Below are positions 37,181-46,878 of a DNA stretch of 64,000 nucleotides, one piece after another. Position 1 is the first letter of the stretch. Each line of letters opens with the position of its first letter. The DNA is from Fibrobacterota bacterium (GTDB lineage: Bacteria > Fibrobacterota > Fibrobacteria > UBA5070). Position numbers and translations under genes: made by a program. The stretch covers positions 1-64,000 of the forward strand of contig JAKPQQ010000215.1 of NCBI GenBank assembly GCA_029557215.1, given 5' to 3'. The notes under the pieces are model-generated. The model saw only the letters and a list, made by a program, of their open reading frames with translations. It did not search any database and was not told where the DNA came from.

Positions 37181-39280
37181 ATGATCGGATCGCATAGGAA
37201 TCGTCGAACCGCAATATCCCTCGGATTGGCCGCCGCCCTGGCCGCGGCGGCAGGTGTGCAAGCCGCTCCGCTGTTCGCACCTGAGAACGAGAGGGCGCCC
37301 TCGATATCGGCCCAGCAATCCAAGCGGCTCGCCAGCCTGCGCAAGGAGCTGGGCAAGAAGATCGTACGCATGGTCAAGATCGACGTCGACGCGCTCCAAG
37401 ACAGCACCCTGGAGTTCGGACTCGAAGGCAATTCCATGCGCCGCGCCAAACGCGACCACATCGAGCGGCACAAGGACGGCGGCTACTCCTGGTGCGGCAA
37501 GCTCGAAGGCATCGACGGCGAAGCGGTCATTTCCGTCAACGGAGACGAGATCGAAGGCACCATCCAGGATGGAACCAAGCTCTACCAGATCCGCCAGATC
37601 GGGCCTGGCAACCACGCCCTGATCGAAGTCGACCAGTCGCAGTTCCCGGAGAGCGGCACACCCGTGGCCAACCAGGACGACATCGCCCGCATCCGCACCC
37701 AGATCGACAACGCGCTGATGGCGATCGGAACCAGCCAGATGGGATCCGACACGTCGATCGTCCGCGTCGCGGTCGCCTACACGGCCCGTGTCGACAGCCT
37801 TCTCGGCGGCGCCACCGCGGTGGCGAACCGGATCAACCAGGCCGTTTCGCTCACCAACCAGAGCTACAGGAACAGCCAGGTCAAGGCGCGGCTCCAGCTC
37901 GCCGGAAGGGTCCGCATGACCTACCGCGAAACCGGCAAGACCTACAGCCAGATGCTGTCCGACTTCCGCGGCACCACCGACGGGAACATGGACAACATCC
38001 ACACCCTGCGCAACTCCTGGTCGGCCGACATCTCTGTCCTGCTGGCCGACATGGGAGGCACCGGCGCCTGCGGTGTGGCCTACGTGATGGCCTCGGCCAC
38101 CAGCGCCTTCGCGGTGGTCGACTACAACTGCGCCACCAGCGTCTACACCTTCGCGCACGAGATCGGCCACCTGTACGGCGCCCTCCACAACATCGAGGAC
38201 TCCCCGGCACTCACCCCGTTCGCCTACGGCCACGGGTTCCGCCAGCCCACATGGCGCACGGTCATGTCCTACAACTGCTCGCCTTCCTGCCCGCGGATCA
38301 ACTACTGGTCCAATCCCCGCGTCACTTACGGCGGCGTGGCCATGGGCACCGTCGATCGCCAGGACAACGCGCGCGTCCTGAACACCACCGCCCCGATCCT
38401 GGCGAGCTTCCGCGTCTCCGTGCCCGGCATGTGGCGCTACACGGGAACCCCCTGCACGGGCGGCTCCTGTCCGGGATGGCAGATGATGGACAACAATCCG
38501 AACATCGTGGCCATGGCCGCGAGCACGTCCTACACCTACCAACTGCGCAACAACGGGGCGATCTACCGGTACACCGGAGTCCCTTGCTCGGGAAGCTCCT
38601 GCACCGGCTGGACCCTGCTCAACAGCACATCCACCAACGTGGCGATCGCCGCCGACGGAACCAACCTGTACCGCATCCTGCGAAACGGCGAAATCTGGCG
38701 CTACAACGGCAGTTCCTGGCAGATGCTCGACAACAACCCCAACGGCAAGGCGATCGCCGCCTCGGGAGGCAACCTCTACCAGCTGCACCAGACCGGCGCG
38801 ATCTGGAGGTTCACCGGCACGGTCTGCAGCGGATCGAGCTGCCCCGGTTGGACCTTGATCCACTCCGGCACCGGGAACAAGGCCATCGCCGCCGACGGCG
38901 CCAGGCTCTACCGCATCGAGAACTCGGGCCTGGTGGCCCGCTACTCCGCCGGCGCCTGGACCACGCTCAGCACGGCGACCAACAACCGCGACATCGTCGC
39001 GGGCGGCGGATACCTCTACGAGCTGAAGTCCAACGGCCAGATCTGGCGCCACAACGGATCGGGTTGGACCATGCTCGACAACAACCCCGCCACGGTGGCC
39101 CTCACAGCCGGTTCCGGCACCAGCCTGTACCAGCTCCACGCCGACGGCAAGGTCTGGCGCTTCACCGGAACCGTCTGTTCGGGAAGCTCCTGCCCGGGCT
39201 GGCAGATGCTCGACAACAACCCGAACACCACCGGCATCGAAGCCGCGGGTTCGGCGCTCTTCCAGCTCCACGGCAACTGA
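37181..39280 (+). CDS. Secreted zinc metalloprotease with beta-propeller-like repeats
   Basis: 699 residues. Signal peptide ends near VQAAP. A propeptide-like region leads to a metzincin catalytic domain: HEIGHLYGALHN (HExxHxxGxxH) with a Met-turn in TVMSY. From about residue 425 the protein is a run of ~40-residue repeats of the form WRYTGTxCxGxSCPGW, MLDNNPN, AIAADG, LYRI, resembling tachylectin-2-type or similar five- to seven-bladed propellers that bind sugars. Alternating blades carry a paired-Cys insertion. AGGAG precedes the ATG. An intrinsic terminator follows. Likely a secreted protease targeted by its lectin part. Confidence 0.82.
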   Translation: MIGSHRNRRTAISLGLAAALAAAAGVQAAPLFAPENERAPSISAQQSKRLASLRKELGKKIVRMVKIDVDALQDSTLEFGLEGNSMRRAKRDHIERHKDGGYSWCGKLEGIDGEAVISVNGDEIEGTIQDGTKLYQIRQIGPGNHALIEVDQSQFPESGTPVANQDDIARIRTQIDNALMAIGTSQMGSDTSIVRVAVAYTARVDSLLGGATAVANRINQAVSLTNQSYRNSQVKARLQLAGRVRMTYRETGKTYSQMLSDFRGTTDGNMDNIHTLRNSWSADISVLLADMGGTGACGVAYVMASATSAFAVVDYNCATSVYTFAHEIGHLYGALHNIEDSPALTPFAYGHGFRQPTWRTVMSYNCSPSCPRINYWSNPRVTYGGVAMGTVDRQDNARVLNTTAPILASFRVSVPGMWRYTGTPCTGGSCPGWQMMDNNPNIVAMAASTSYTYQLRNNGAIYRYTGVPCSGSSCTGWTLLNSTSTNVAIAADGTNLYRILRNGEIWRYNGSSWQMLDNNPNGKAIAASGGNLYQLHQTGAIWRFTGTVCSGSSCPGWTLIHSGTGNKAIAADGARLYRIENSGLVARYSAGAWTTLSTATNNRDIVAGGGYLYELKSNGQIWRHNGSGWTMLDNNPATVALTAGSGTSLYQLHADGKVWRFTGTVCSGSSCPGWQMLDNNPNTTGIEAAGSALFQLHGN

Positions 39281-39306
39281 TCCGCTCCTCCGTCGGATCT
39301 TCCTTG

Positions 39307-39329
39307 GGCGACCTTCCGGTCGCCTTTTT
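39307..39329 (+). terminator. Intrinsic terminator of the metalloprotease gene
   Basis: GGCGACC (39307-39313), loop TTCC, GGTCGCC (39318-39324), then five T. It lies 27 bp after the stop codon. Confidence 0.85.
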
Positions 39330-39436
39330 CGTTTCCGGTCCAACCGACCGTGCCGCGACCAAGGCTCCGCCCGGACACGTGTCGATGCGATGTTTCATGC
39401 CCTCGGATTCGGCCAAACGGTTTCTTCCAAAGCTCT

Positions 39437-41770
39437 ATGTTTAAGCACATCTTGAAAACAAATTCCACAGTCGAGTTTCCGGCACCGACCGCATGGAGCC
39501 AATTCTTGTCCTTCGCGCAAGGGCTGCCGTTGGTCGCCTTGCTGCTGCTGACCATGTGGTCCACCAGCAACCTCGCCGAATCGCCGCGCTGGGGTGGACG
39601 ACCGAACGGCGCCGGCACGATCCAATCCGTGAAGATCGGATCGCCCTTGCACAAGGCGGGCATCCAACCGGGCGATTCGATCGCCGAGATCGACGGGACC
39701 CCGATCCCCGAATGGTTCTGGGCGGAAGAACCCGATCTGCTGGAAACTTGGACGCGGCTCGACTCGTTCCATCTCCTGCAGCGACGATTCGATTCCGCCT
39801 GGAACCGCCCGACGATATCCGTCGGAATCCGACGCTACGGCCTACCGAGCACCGCGATCCTGGAATCGGCGAGGTTCGGGATCCCGGGCGCGATGCGCGC
39901 GGCGCTTCCGCTGCTGGCATGCGGATGGTCGTTCGCGCTGCTGGGATTCCTGCTGTTCCGCAAGCGCAAGGATCGCGTCACCACGCTCACCTACCTGGTG
40001 GGGATTTCCACCTGCGCGACTCTTGTCGCGCTGGCTCCCATCGCCGCCCGGGAGGTGGTGGTCGGCGGCGATTCGCATCTTCTCGGTCTGGCGAACGTGG
40101 TCTTCGCCCACGTCGCGACCTGCCTGGCGTTGAACTTCTCCCTCGCGTTCCCGTCCTGGCTTCGACCGTTGGCCCGCCGCGCCTGGCTGTCCAGGATTCC
40201 CTGCGCGCTCGCGACGGTTTCCGTCGCATGCCACATGGCCAGGATCCCCGATTCGCCGAGCCTCCTGCCCTATCTCCTCCCGTCCCTGTTCGTGGCGCTG
40301 TTCATGGCCGTCACGCTGTACCGCCTGGCGTCGAACAAGGACCCGATCGCCAAACCGCAGCTGCAGTGGATCGCCTTGGCGTTCCTGTGCGGATTGTCTC
40401 CGTGGCTCGCGTTCTCGGCGCTGCCCGTCTTCGTGGGCGGCCCGCGTTTGCCGGAAAACGTCACCATGCTGTTCTTCGCGCTCGCGCCGATCGGCGTCGC
40501 GTTCTCCATCACCCGGTACCGCCTTCTGGAGGTCGGGCGCATCCTCGACTGGGTGACGGTCCACTTCGCGCTGGTGGTCGGGCTTTCGGCGCTGGAACTG
40601 GCGGCATGGCGATGGACCATCGGACTGTGGCCCGAATCGCGCCATCTGCAGCAATCCCTCCTGGCGCTGCAGGTTGCCTTGCTGGTGCTCCTGTACGCGC
40701 CCCTGCGCGACATCCTGCTGAGAGGCCTCGCGCGGATCTCGGGCCGCCTGCGGCCTCCGTTCGAACTTACCGTCAAGGAGTTCCTGACCAGGACGTCTTC
40801 CGGCATCGACCCCAGGGGCGCGGTGCAGGGAGCGCTCGCCAGCTCCCTGCACCCGGAAGAGGTCCTGTGGTCCACCAGCATCGAGGATCTGCCGCGCGAA
40901 CTGTTCGAGACGCTGCGTCCCCACCATTCCGGAACGCTCGGCATCGACCTTCCCGGCTGTCCTCCCGGCATGCTCGCCGCGGCGTGGATCCCGGTGGAAG
41001 GTCCACGCGGCCTGGAAGCCCTCGTGCTGCAGCCAAGACAAGGGAAGGCGTGGCGGAGGTCGGATCTGGAAACGGCCAGCGTCCTGATCCGCACCCTGGA
41101 GCCCGTCCTGCGGTCGCAGGCCCTCCAGGAGGAACGCGAAGTCAAGGAGCGCGAACACAAGGAGCAGCGCGAGGCCGTGCTTCGCGAGATCCACGACGGG
41201 ATCGGATCGCGCCTGTTCGGGCTGTCCCTCCTGGCCAGCACCCGAGCGGGCGCCGACCCCGATTCGCTGGTCCAGAAACTGTCCATCATCGAATCCGAAG
41301 CCAGGCAGGCGCTCGGCGAGCTCCGCACCGGGATCTCCATCCTGGGGGCGCCGCCGAGGGAGTTCCTCCCGGCGCTCCTGGAAATGCTGGGGCGGCACGA
41401 ACGGTTCCTGTCGTGCGCGGGAATCGAGCTCGTCTCCCTGGTCGATTCGTCCGTCGGCGGCGCGCGGCTTTCCAGCGCGGCCTCCATCGCGATCCTCCGG
41501 ACCCTGCAGGAAGCCCTGACCAACGTCGCCCGGCACTCCGGAGCCGCCACCGCGAGGATCTCGGTCCGCGTGTCCGGTGACGACCTGGAAATCGTCCTGG
41601 CCGACGACGGGGGCGGGTTCTCTCTTGACAAGATCCGTCTTGGCAACGGCATCCCCGGCATGGCCGCGCGCCTGGAGACGATCGGAGGCGGCGTCCGTGT
41701 GGAATCCGCCCCCGGTCGAGGCACCACGGTCCGGATCGCGGCGCCCCGCGAAAAGGAGACCGTCGCATGA
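39437..41770 (+). CDS. Membrane sensor histidine kinase with PDZ domain (NarL-type)
   Basis: 777 residues. One membrane helix (about 31-45) is followed by a PDZ-like domain at about 60-105 (GTIQSVKIGSPLHKAGIQPGDSI) probably outside the membrane, then about seven more hydrophobic helices (about 150-430). The cytoplasmic part has a HisKA_3 dimerisation helix with REIHDGIGSRLFGLSLL (phospho-acceptor His) and a HATPase domain (EALTNVARHSG; DDGGGFS). It overlaps the LuxR-type regulator gene by 4 bp. PDZ domains bind protein C-termini, so the kinase may sense misfolded or cleaved envelope proteins; that is an inference. Confidence 0.85.
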   Translation: MFKHILKTNSTVEFPAPTAWSQFLSFAQGLPLVALLLLTMWSTSNLAESPRWGGRPNGAGTIQSVKIGSPLHKAGIQPGDSIAEIDGTPIPEWFWAEEPDLLETWTRLDSFHLLQRRFDSAWNRPTISVGIRRYGLPSTAILESARFGIPGAMRAALPLLACGWSFALLGFLLFRKRKDRVTTLTYLVGISTCATLVALAPIAAREVVVGGDSHLLGLANVVFAHVATCLALNFSLAFPSWLRPLARRAWLSRIPCALATVSVACHMARIPDSPSLLPYLLPSLFVALFMAVTLYRLASNKDPIAKPQLQWIALAFLCGLSPWLAFSALPVFVGGPRLPENVTMLFFALAPIGVAFSITRYRLLEVGRILDWVTVHFALVVGLSALELAAWRWTIGLWPESRHLQQSLLALQVALLVLLYAPLRDILLRGLARISGRLRPPFELTVKEFLTRTSSGIDPRGAVQGALASSLHPEEVLWSTSIEDLPRELFETLRPHHSGTLGIDLPGCPPGMLAAAWIPVEGPRGLEALVLQPRQGKAWRRSDLETASVLIRTLEPVLRSQALQEEREVKEREHKEQREAVLREIHDGIGSRLFGLSLLASTRAGADPDSLVQKLSIIESEARQALGELRTGISILGAPPREFLPALLEMLGRHERFLSCAGIELVSLVDSSVGGARLSSAASIAILRTLQEALTNVARHSGAATARISVRVSGDDLEIVLADDGGGFSLDKIRLGNGIPGMAARLETIGGGVRVESAPGRGTTVRIAAPREKETVA

Positions 41771-42408
41771 CCGGACTTCCATTGGAAAACCTCGACATCC
41801 TCGTCGCCGACGACCACGCGGTGGTCCGCAGAGGGATGCGGCACATCCTGGAGCAGGACGGCGCCAGGGTCGTGGAAGCCGGCTCCGGGGAGGAATGCCT
41901 GGACCTGGTCGGTTCCACGAGGTTCGACGTCCTCCTGATCGACATCTCGCTCCCGCGCAAGAGCGGCCTGGAGGTGGTGTCCGAACTGCGCGAATCGGGC
42001 AGCAAATTGCCGATCCTGGTGGTCAGCATGCACCCGGAAGAAAACTTCGCCCTGCGCGCCCTGAAGCTGGGCGCCCAAGGATATCTGCCCAAGACGGCCG
42101 ATTCCGGCGAGATCGTGAAGGCCGTGAAGACCCTGCATTCGGGCAAGCGCTACCTGACCGCGATTTCGGCCGAGCGGCTCGCGCAATCGGTGGGATCCAG
42201 CGATCTCCCGCTCCACGAGACGCTGTCCAACCGGGAGTTCGAAGTGTTCCGCCTGCTGGGATCGGGCCGCAGCCTGTCCGACACGGCCACCCTCATGGGC
42301 ATTTCCCCGAAGACCGTGTCGACCCTGCGCGAACGGATCCTGCGCAAGACGGGGTTCACGGGGAACATGGAAATCGTGCGCTACAGCCTGGAACACGGCC
42401 TGATCTGA
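41767..42408 (+). CDS. NarL/LuxR-type response regulator
   Basis: 213 residues. Receiver domain with ADDH at 14-17, phosphorylation site Asp59 and the conserved Lys in LPKTA; then a LuxR-type helix-turn-helix (LSNREFEVFRLLGSGRSLSDTATLMGISPKTV). Its start overlaps the stop of the PDZ-kinase gene (ATGA), so it is the cognate partner. Target promoters are not evident here. Confidence 0.92.
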   Translation: MTGLPLENLDILVADDHAVVRRGMRHILEQDGARVVEAGSGEECLDLVGSTRFDVLLIDISLPRKSGLEVVSELRESGSKLPILVVSMHPEENFALRALKLGAQGYLPKTADSGEIVKAVKTLHSGKRYLTAISAERLAQSVGSSDLPLHETLSNREFEVFRLLGSGRSLSDTATLMGISPKTVSTLRERILRKTGFTGNMEIVRYSLEHGLI

Positions 42409-42418
42409 CCACCAAAGG

Positions 42419-42760
42419 TCAGATTTCGTCGACCCGCTCCACGAGCGCCGATTCGTCGAGCATCTCCAACACCACCGCACCGGGCTCCAGACGGAATCCC
42501 ACCGTGGCGGAAAGCCCCTCCCCGCGCCGCTCGAGGCTGCACGCGAAGTCCTGCTCCTCGCGCCAGCGCAGCTTCAGGCGTCCGTGGACGGAATCCGTCC
42601 ATTCGATCTCGTCGTCGCGGACTTCAAGCCCTCCGCGTTCGCCGCGGCGCGCCTTGCGGTAGGCTTCCAGGGCCGCGAGCACCACCGGCGCGGCGGCCAA
42701 CACGGCCTCGCGCGGCGATCCCGACGGGGCGGGAGGGAGAGGGACGGATTTGTGGGTCAT
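42419..42760 (-). CDS. Small protein of unknown function
   Basis: 113 residues, acidic C-terminus, no signal peptide. The middle (EVRDDEIEWTDSVHGRLKLRWREEQDF) looks like a compact beta domain. No family recognised. It is convergent with the response regulator gene, ten bases apart. The reading frame and codon use are consistent with a real gene. Confidence 0.6.
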   Translation of the reverse strand: MTHKSVPLPPAPSGSPREAVLAAAPVVLAALEAYRKARRGERGGLEVRDDEIEWTDSVHGRLKLRWREEQDFACSLERRGEGLSATVGFRLEPGAVVLEMLDESALVERVDEI

Positions 42761-42828
42761 GGGTGGCAAGATGCAAACCGGAGCCGGGGACGGATTGTTG
42801 GAGGCAACCAGCCGCGCAGCGGGCTCGG

Positions 42829-44391
42829 CTACAGCCAGCGCACCACCACGTCGCCGTGTTGCTCGCGGAGCAAGCGCTCTTCCCACGGCATCTCCCGACC
42901 CGCCGGGGTGCGATCGAAGATCGCCAGCGTCTGCGTCGCGTCGCGACCCACCTTGTCGGCGTAGCGCGCGATCTGCTTCAAACCCTTCTCCAGAGTGGTC
43001 GCACGGCCATCGCGGAGGTGCACCAGCTTGATCTCGATGATGTGCTTGAAGCCCTTCCACTCGATCAGCATGTCGATCCGCTCGCGTCCCACCGCCGCCT
43101 CGCGCGTGAGCTTCGCGCCTCCGTTCAAAACACGCTGGAAGAAGGCCATCAGCAGCAGGTGAGGGAACACTTCCGTATAGTCGGACTTCTGCTCCCACAG
43201 ATCGCCATTGCGACGCCAGAAGTCCGCGAACTCGTCGAAGAGGGTTTCCATGTCCAGATCGCCGTCGTCCTTCCGCCACTTGAACTCGGGGGCCGGGATC
43301 GCCAATTGCTGCCCGTAGTTCAGGGTGCGGATGAGAACCTCGCGGTAGATGGGGTTGGCGATGCACGGAACGCCGTCTTCGAGCGTGACCAATCCCAGAT
43401 CCAGGCACAGACGGAATTCGTCCCCTTCTGCCATGGTAGGATCCGATGCCCCGGCCAGGATGGGCTGCACCACGTGCTTCACCTTCGGGTCGCGCAGCCG
43501 CTCGGCCAGGCTGTCGATATGCACCGCCCGGCTCTTGATGAGCACTTCCTTGGCCGCCTCGATGTGGTCGGCAGTAACGGGGGAACCGTCGAGGACAAGC
43601 TTCGTGACGCTCAGGTCGGCAAGGGTATTCACCAGCCAAGGCTGGCCACCGGTGAGGCGAAACACCTCGGACAGGGCCTCGTCGGTAAAAATCTGTCCTG
43701 TCGCCTCCGTGTGTTGCCCAAGCAATTCGCGGACTTCCGCTTCGGTGAAGTTCCGAAGGGTGTAGGACTCCTTCTTGATGTTGAAGGGCGATCCCGGATT
43801 GAGCGCGACGCCATCCTTGCTGTGGACCAGATAATCCTTGAGATCCCGCATTCCCACCAACGCGACGCTCGTGGGAAAGCGCCCCACGCCGCGGCTGGCG
43901 AACCCTCCGCTCAACTGGCGCAGGAAGCTGATCAAGGTGGGGCCGGAAAGGGTGTCCACCTCGTCGAACAGGATCACCAACGGCTTGGGGGCGCACAGCT
44001 CGGCCCACTCCTTGATCGTCGCCGTCAGCTGGATGGCGGGGTCGGAGCCAGCTGGGGATTTCGATGGAACCGGTACGCAAAAATCACCCGCATAGTTGCG
44101 GATCGCGCTACAGATCGCAGGCATAGCCAGCGACAAATCCTCGATCCCCTGGCACGCCTCGACGCTCACGTAGCAGGCCACCACCTGTTCCGAAGCGTTG
44201 AGGGTGCGCATCCACGACATCAGAAAGCTCGTCTTGCCCGTCTGGCGCGGCGCGTGCAGAACCCAATAGAGCTCCTTGTCGATCAGCCGCTGCAAGTCGG
44301 CCTTGGGGAGACGCGCTTCGGGAGGAAGCATATAGTGCATCTCCGGACGGCACGGACCCGTGGTGTTGAATTCCTTCGACGAGGTGGTCAT
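42829..44391 (-). CDS. ATPase with C-terminal PD-(D/E)XK nuclease-like domain
   Basis: 520 residues. A Walker A motif APRQTGKTS at 47-55, Walker B LVILFDEVDTL, and the helical region of the AAA-like family that carries a winged helix (LTGGQPWLVN). The C-terminus has RIDMLIEWKGFKHIIEIKLV, the D...E-x-K core of PD-(D/E)XK nucleases. Proteins of this layout occur in many copies in Bacteroidota, spirochaetes and archaea; their role is unknown, and mobile or defence functions are suspected. Standing alone, with a GC-structured intergenic region on its upstream side. Confidence 0.8.
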   Translation of the reverse strand: MTTSSKEFNTTGPCRPEMHYMLPPEARLPKADLQRLIDKELYWVLHAPRQTGKTSFLMSWMRTLNASEQVVACYVSVEACQGIEDLSLAMPAICSAIRNYAGDFCVPVPSKSPAGSDPAIQLTATIKEWAELCAPKPLVILFDEVDTLSGPTLISFLRQLSGGFASRGVGRFPTSVALVGMRDLKDYLVHSKDGVALNPGSPFNIKKESYTLRNFTEAEVRELLGQHTEATGQIFTDEALSEVFRLTGGQPWLVNTLADLSVTKLVLDGSPVTADHIEAAKEVLIKSRAVHIDSLAERLRDPKVKHVVQPILAGASDPTMAEGDEFRLCLDLGLVTLEDGVPCIANPIYREVLIRTLNYGQQLAIPAPEFKWRKDDGDLDMETLFDEFADFWRRNGDLWEQKSDYTEVFPHLLLMAFFQRVLNGGAKLTREAAVGRERIDMLIEWKGFKHIIEIKLVHLRDGRATTLEKGLKQIARYADKVGRDATQTLAIFDRTPAGREMPWEERLLREQHGDVVVRWL

Positions 44392-44548
44392 GGGTTCAAT
44401 CTAGGTTCTGCGATTGGCACCTACATGGGCGCCTGCCCGTGCTGCACTCGGGCACCGGGTGCTGCTCGACTCGCTGGTTGGCTCGCTGGTTGAGACGGCG
44501 ATTCCAGGTGCGCACGCGATCGAAGGCGTTGCGGGTCGCCCGGCGGCG

Positions 44549-44606
44549 GGTGCCGCACATCCGTGTAGGGGCGATTCACGAATCGCCCGTGGACGGATGC
44601 GGCACC
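44549..44606. repeat. Long two-part hairpin in the lepA-downstream region
   Basis: GGTGCCGCA and TCCG (44549-44563, with a CA bulge) pair with CGGATGCGGCACC (44594-44606). Inside, GGGCGATT (44569-44576) and AATCGCCC (44581-44588) close a CACG loop. The inner part resembles a short GGGGCGATTC palindrome common between genes in many bacteria. 44392-44677 holds no gene. Confidence 0.65.
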
Positions 44607-44677
44607 GACCGGAGGGAAGCCCGGAGGAGGGCGGCCCCGCCAGGGTTGGCGCCCCAACGATGCGTCAGATCAGCTGT

Positions 44678-44954
44678 CCCACCCATATCCAACACGGCCA
44701 GGAACGCTTCCTGCGGGACTTCCACCGATCCGATGGACTTCATCCGCTTCTTGCCTTCCTTCTGCTTCTCCAGCAGCTTGCGCTTGCGCGAGACTTGCCT
44801 GACGGGTCTATCGTGGATGCAGCCGAAGGGAAGAGGATCCGCCGCCGTACGTTTTGGTACGGCAAGCGATCCGATGACAAAGGATGCGCCGCGAGAGACC
44901 TGTCAGGTGTCGCCGCCGTAGCACTTGGACGTTACGTCCTGGCGCAGCGCCTTT
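44678..44954 (-). pseudogene. Partial duplicate of the lepA 3' end, interrupted
   Basis: 44678-44788 is identical over 111 bp to 44963-45073, the last codons of lepA. 44908-44954 matches 45079-45125 with four differences. In intact lepA these two parts are separated by only 5 bp; here 119 bp intervene. The fragment has no start and cannot make protein of its own. It looks like a tandem duplication of about 285 bp whose second half then diverged and took an insertion. Confidence 0.8.
44798..44907. mobile_element. MITE-like insert with 11-bp terminal inverted repeats
   Basis: CCTGACGGGTC (44798-44808) and GACCTGTCAGG (44897-44907) are inverted repeats with one mismatch that still allows G-U pairing. 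The interior contains a GCCGTAC/GTACGGC hairpin. The element lies where the duplicated lepA fragment is split. It is too short to encode a protein. No target duplication is clear, so it may be a structured repeat rather than a true MITE. Confidence 0.45.
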
Positions 44955-44956
44955 GG

Positions 44957-46765
44957 TCAGTCCCCACCCATATCCAACACGGCCAGGAACGCTTCCTGCG
45001 GGACTTCCACCGATCCGATGGACTTCATCCGCTTCTTGCCTTCCTTCTGCTTCTCCAGCAGCTTGCGCTTGCGGCTGATGTCGCCGCCGTAGCACTTGGC
45101 GGTCACGTCCTTGCGCAGCGCCTTCACGGTGGTGCGCGCGATGATCTTGTTGGCCAGCGCCGCCTGCACGGCGATGTCGAACTGCTGGCGCGGGATCAGC
45201 TCCTTGAGCTTCTCGCAGAGCGCCAGGCCGTAGCTGAAGGCCTTCTCGCGATGGATGATCACGCTGAACGCGTCGACCGGATCGCCGTTGAGAAGGATGT
45301 CCAGGCGGTTGAGGTCGCCCTCGCGGTAGCCGATGGGTTCGTAGTCCAGGGAAGCGTATCCCTTGGTCGCGCTCTTGAGGCGGTCGAAGAAGTCGAACAT
45401 GACTTCGCCCATGGGAAGTTCGAACTCCAGCGTCACCTGTTCTTCCGAGATGTAGTTGGTGTTCAGGTAGACGCCGCGCTTCTCGTTGCAGAGCTTGTGG
45501 ATGTTCCCGATGTATTCGGCCGGCGTGAAGATCTGCGCCTTGATCCAGGGTTCGGCCAGCGAGTCGATCGCGTTCGGGGGCGGCAGCTGCGAGGGGTTGT
45601 CCACCTCGACCATCGTTCCGTCGGTCTTGGTCACGTGGTATTCCACGCCGGGAGCGGTGGTGATGATGTTCATGTTGAATTCGCGATCCAACCGCTCCTG
45701 CACGACTTCCATGTGCAAGAGTCCCAGGAAGCCGCAGCGGAATCCGAATCCGAGCGCCCCCGAGCTTTCGGGAACGAAGGAGATGGCGCTGTCGTTGAGC
45801 TGGAGCTTTTCCAGCGATTCGCGCAGCTCGGAGTAGTCGTCCGGGTCCACCGGGTACAATCCGGCGAACACCATCGGCTTGACCTCGCGGTAGCCGGGAA
45901 GGGGCTCTTCTGCCGGACGCGCCATGTCGGTGAGGGTGTCGCCGGTCTTGATGTCCGACAGATTCCGGACGTTGCCCACCAGGTAGCCGACCTCGCCGGC
46001 CGACAGTTCGTCGCACGGCACGCGGGTGCGCGTGAGGATGCCGATCTCGATGGCGTCGTATTCCCCGCCGGAACGCATGTAGCGAAGCTTCATGCCCTTC
46101 TTGAGCGTGCCTTCCACCACGCGCACGTAGGCGATGCCGCCGCGGTAGCTGTCGTAGACCGAATCGAACACGAAGGCGCGAAGGGGCTTCTCGCGCTCGG
46201 CCTTGGGGGCCGGGAAGAACTCGACGATCTTTTCCAGCAGCTCGGTGATCCCGATGCCGGCCTTGGCCGAGACCCGGGGGATCTCGTCGGGATCGAATCC
46301 GATCAGCTCGCCGACCTGCTTGGCGAAGAGGTCGGGCTGCGCGGAAGGCAGGTCGATCTTGTTCAGGATGGGCAGGATCTCGAGATCCGCGCCCATGGCC
46401 AGATACAGATTGGAGATCGTCTGGGCCTGGATTCCCTGGGTGGCATCCACCACCAGGATGGCGCCTTCGCACGCCCGCAGGCTGCGCGAGACTTCGTAGG
46501 TGAAGTCCACGTGGCCCGGCGTGTCGATGAGGTTCAGGTAGAACGTCTCGCCCTTGTGCTCGTGCACCAGGCGGATCGCCTTGGACTTGATCGTGATGCC
46601 GCGTTCGCGCTCCAGATCCATGCTGTCCAACAGCTGGGCCTGCATGTCGCGTTTTTGCACCGTGCCCGTGTTTTCGAGCAGTCGGTCGGCCAACGTCGAC
46701 TTGCCGTGGTCGATGTGGGCGATGATGCAGAAGTTGCGGATCCGCGCTGGTTCGGGTCGATTCAT
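44957..46765 (-). CDS. lepA: Elongation factor 4 (back-translocating GTPase)
   Basis: 602 residues, full length. G1 AHIDHGKST, switch region with RGITIKS, G3 DTPGHVDF, G4 NKIDLP, then the EF-4-specific C-terminal domain ending [14 protein letters not shown]. It acts on the ribosome at the membrane or cytoplasm. The start [17 protein letters not shown] is preferred because upstream codons fall in the repeat region. Its last 111 bp are duplicated just downstream. Confidence 0.96.
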   Translation of the reverse strand: MNRPEPARIRNFCIIAHIDHGKSTLADRLLENTGTVQKRDMQAQLLDSMDLERERGITIKSKAIRLVHEHKGETFYLNLIDTPGHVDFTYEVSRSLRACEGAILVVDATQGIQAQTISNLYLAMGADLEILPILNKIDLPSAQPDLFAKQVGELIGFDPDEIPRVSAKAGIGITELLEKIVEFFPAPKAEREKPLRAFVFDSVYDSYRGGIAYVRVVEGTLKKGMKLRYMRSGGEYDAIEIGILTRTRVPCDELSAGEVGYLVGNVRNLSDIKTGDTLTDMARPAEEPLPGYREVKPMVFAGLYPVDPDDYSELRESLEKLQLNDSAISFVPESSGALGFGFRCGFLGLLHMEVVQERLDREFNMNIITTAPGVEYHVTKTDGTMVEVDNPSQLPPPNAIDSLAEPWIKAQIFTPAEYIGNIHKLCNEKRGVYLNTNYISEEQVTLEFELPMGEVMFDFFDRLKSATKGYASLDYEPIGYREGDLNRLDILLNGDPVDAFSVIIHREKAFSYGLALCEKLKELIPRQQFDIAVQAALANKIIARTTVKALRKDVTAKCYGGDISRKRKLLEKQKEGKKRMKSIGSVEVPQEAFLAVLDMGGD

Positions 46766-46790
46766 AAGCCGCTGAAAGGTAGTCTCTTGA

Positions 46791-46850
46791 CCATCCCCCA
46801 GCCTTCGCTTGCTCCAACCCACCCCCCCGCCCGCCCTACCAGGGCGGGAG
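46791..46850. repeat. GC-rich palindromic repeat upstream of lepA
   Basis: A CCATCCCCCA tract and a CCGCCCT-ACC-AGGGCGG hairpin (46831-46847). It follows the same plan as the repeats at 17951-17990 and 28351-28391 and lies between the lepA start and the end of the next gene. Confidence 0.5.
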
Positions 46851-46878
46851 CCGGTTCACAGGCCCTGCTCTGCCACCG

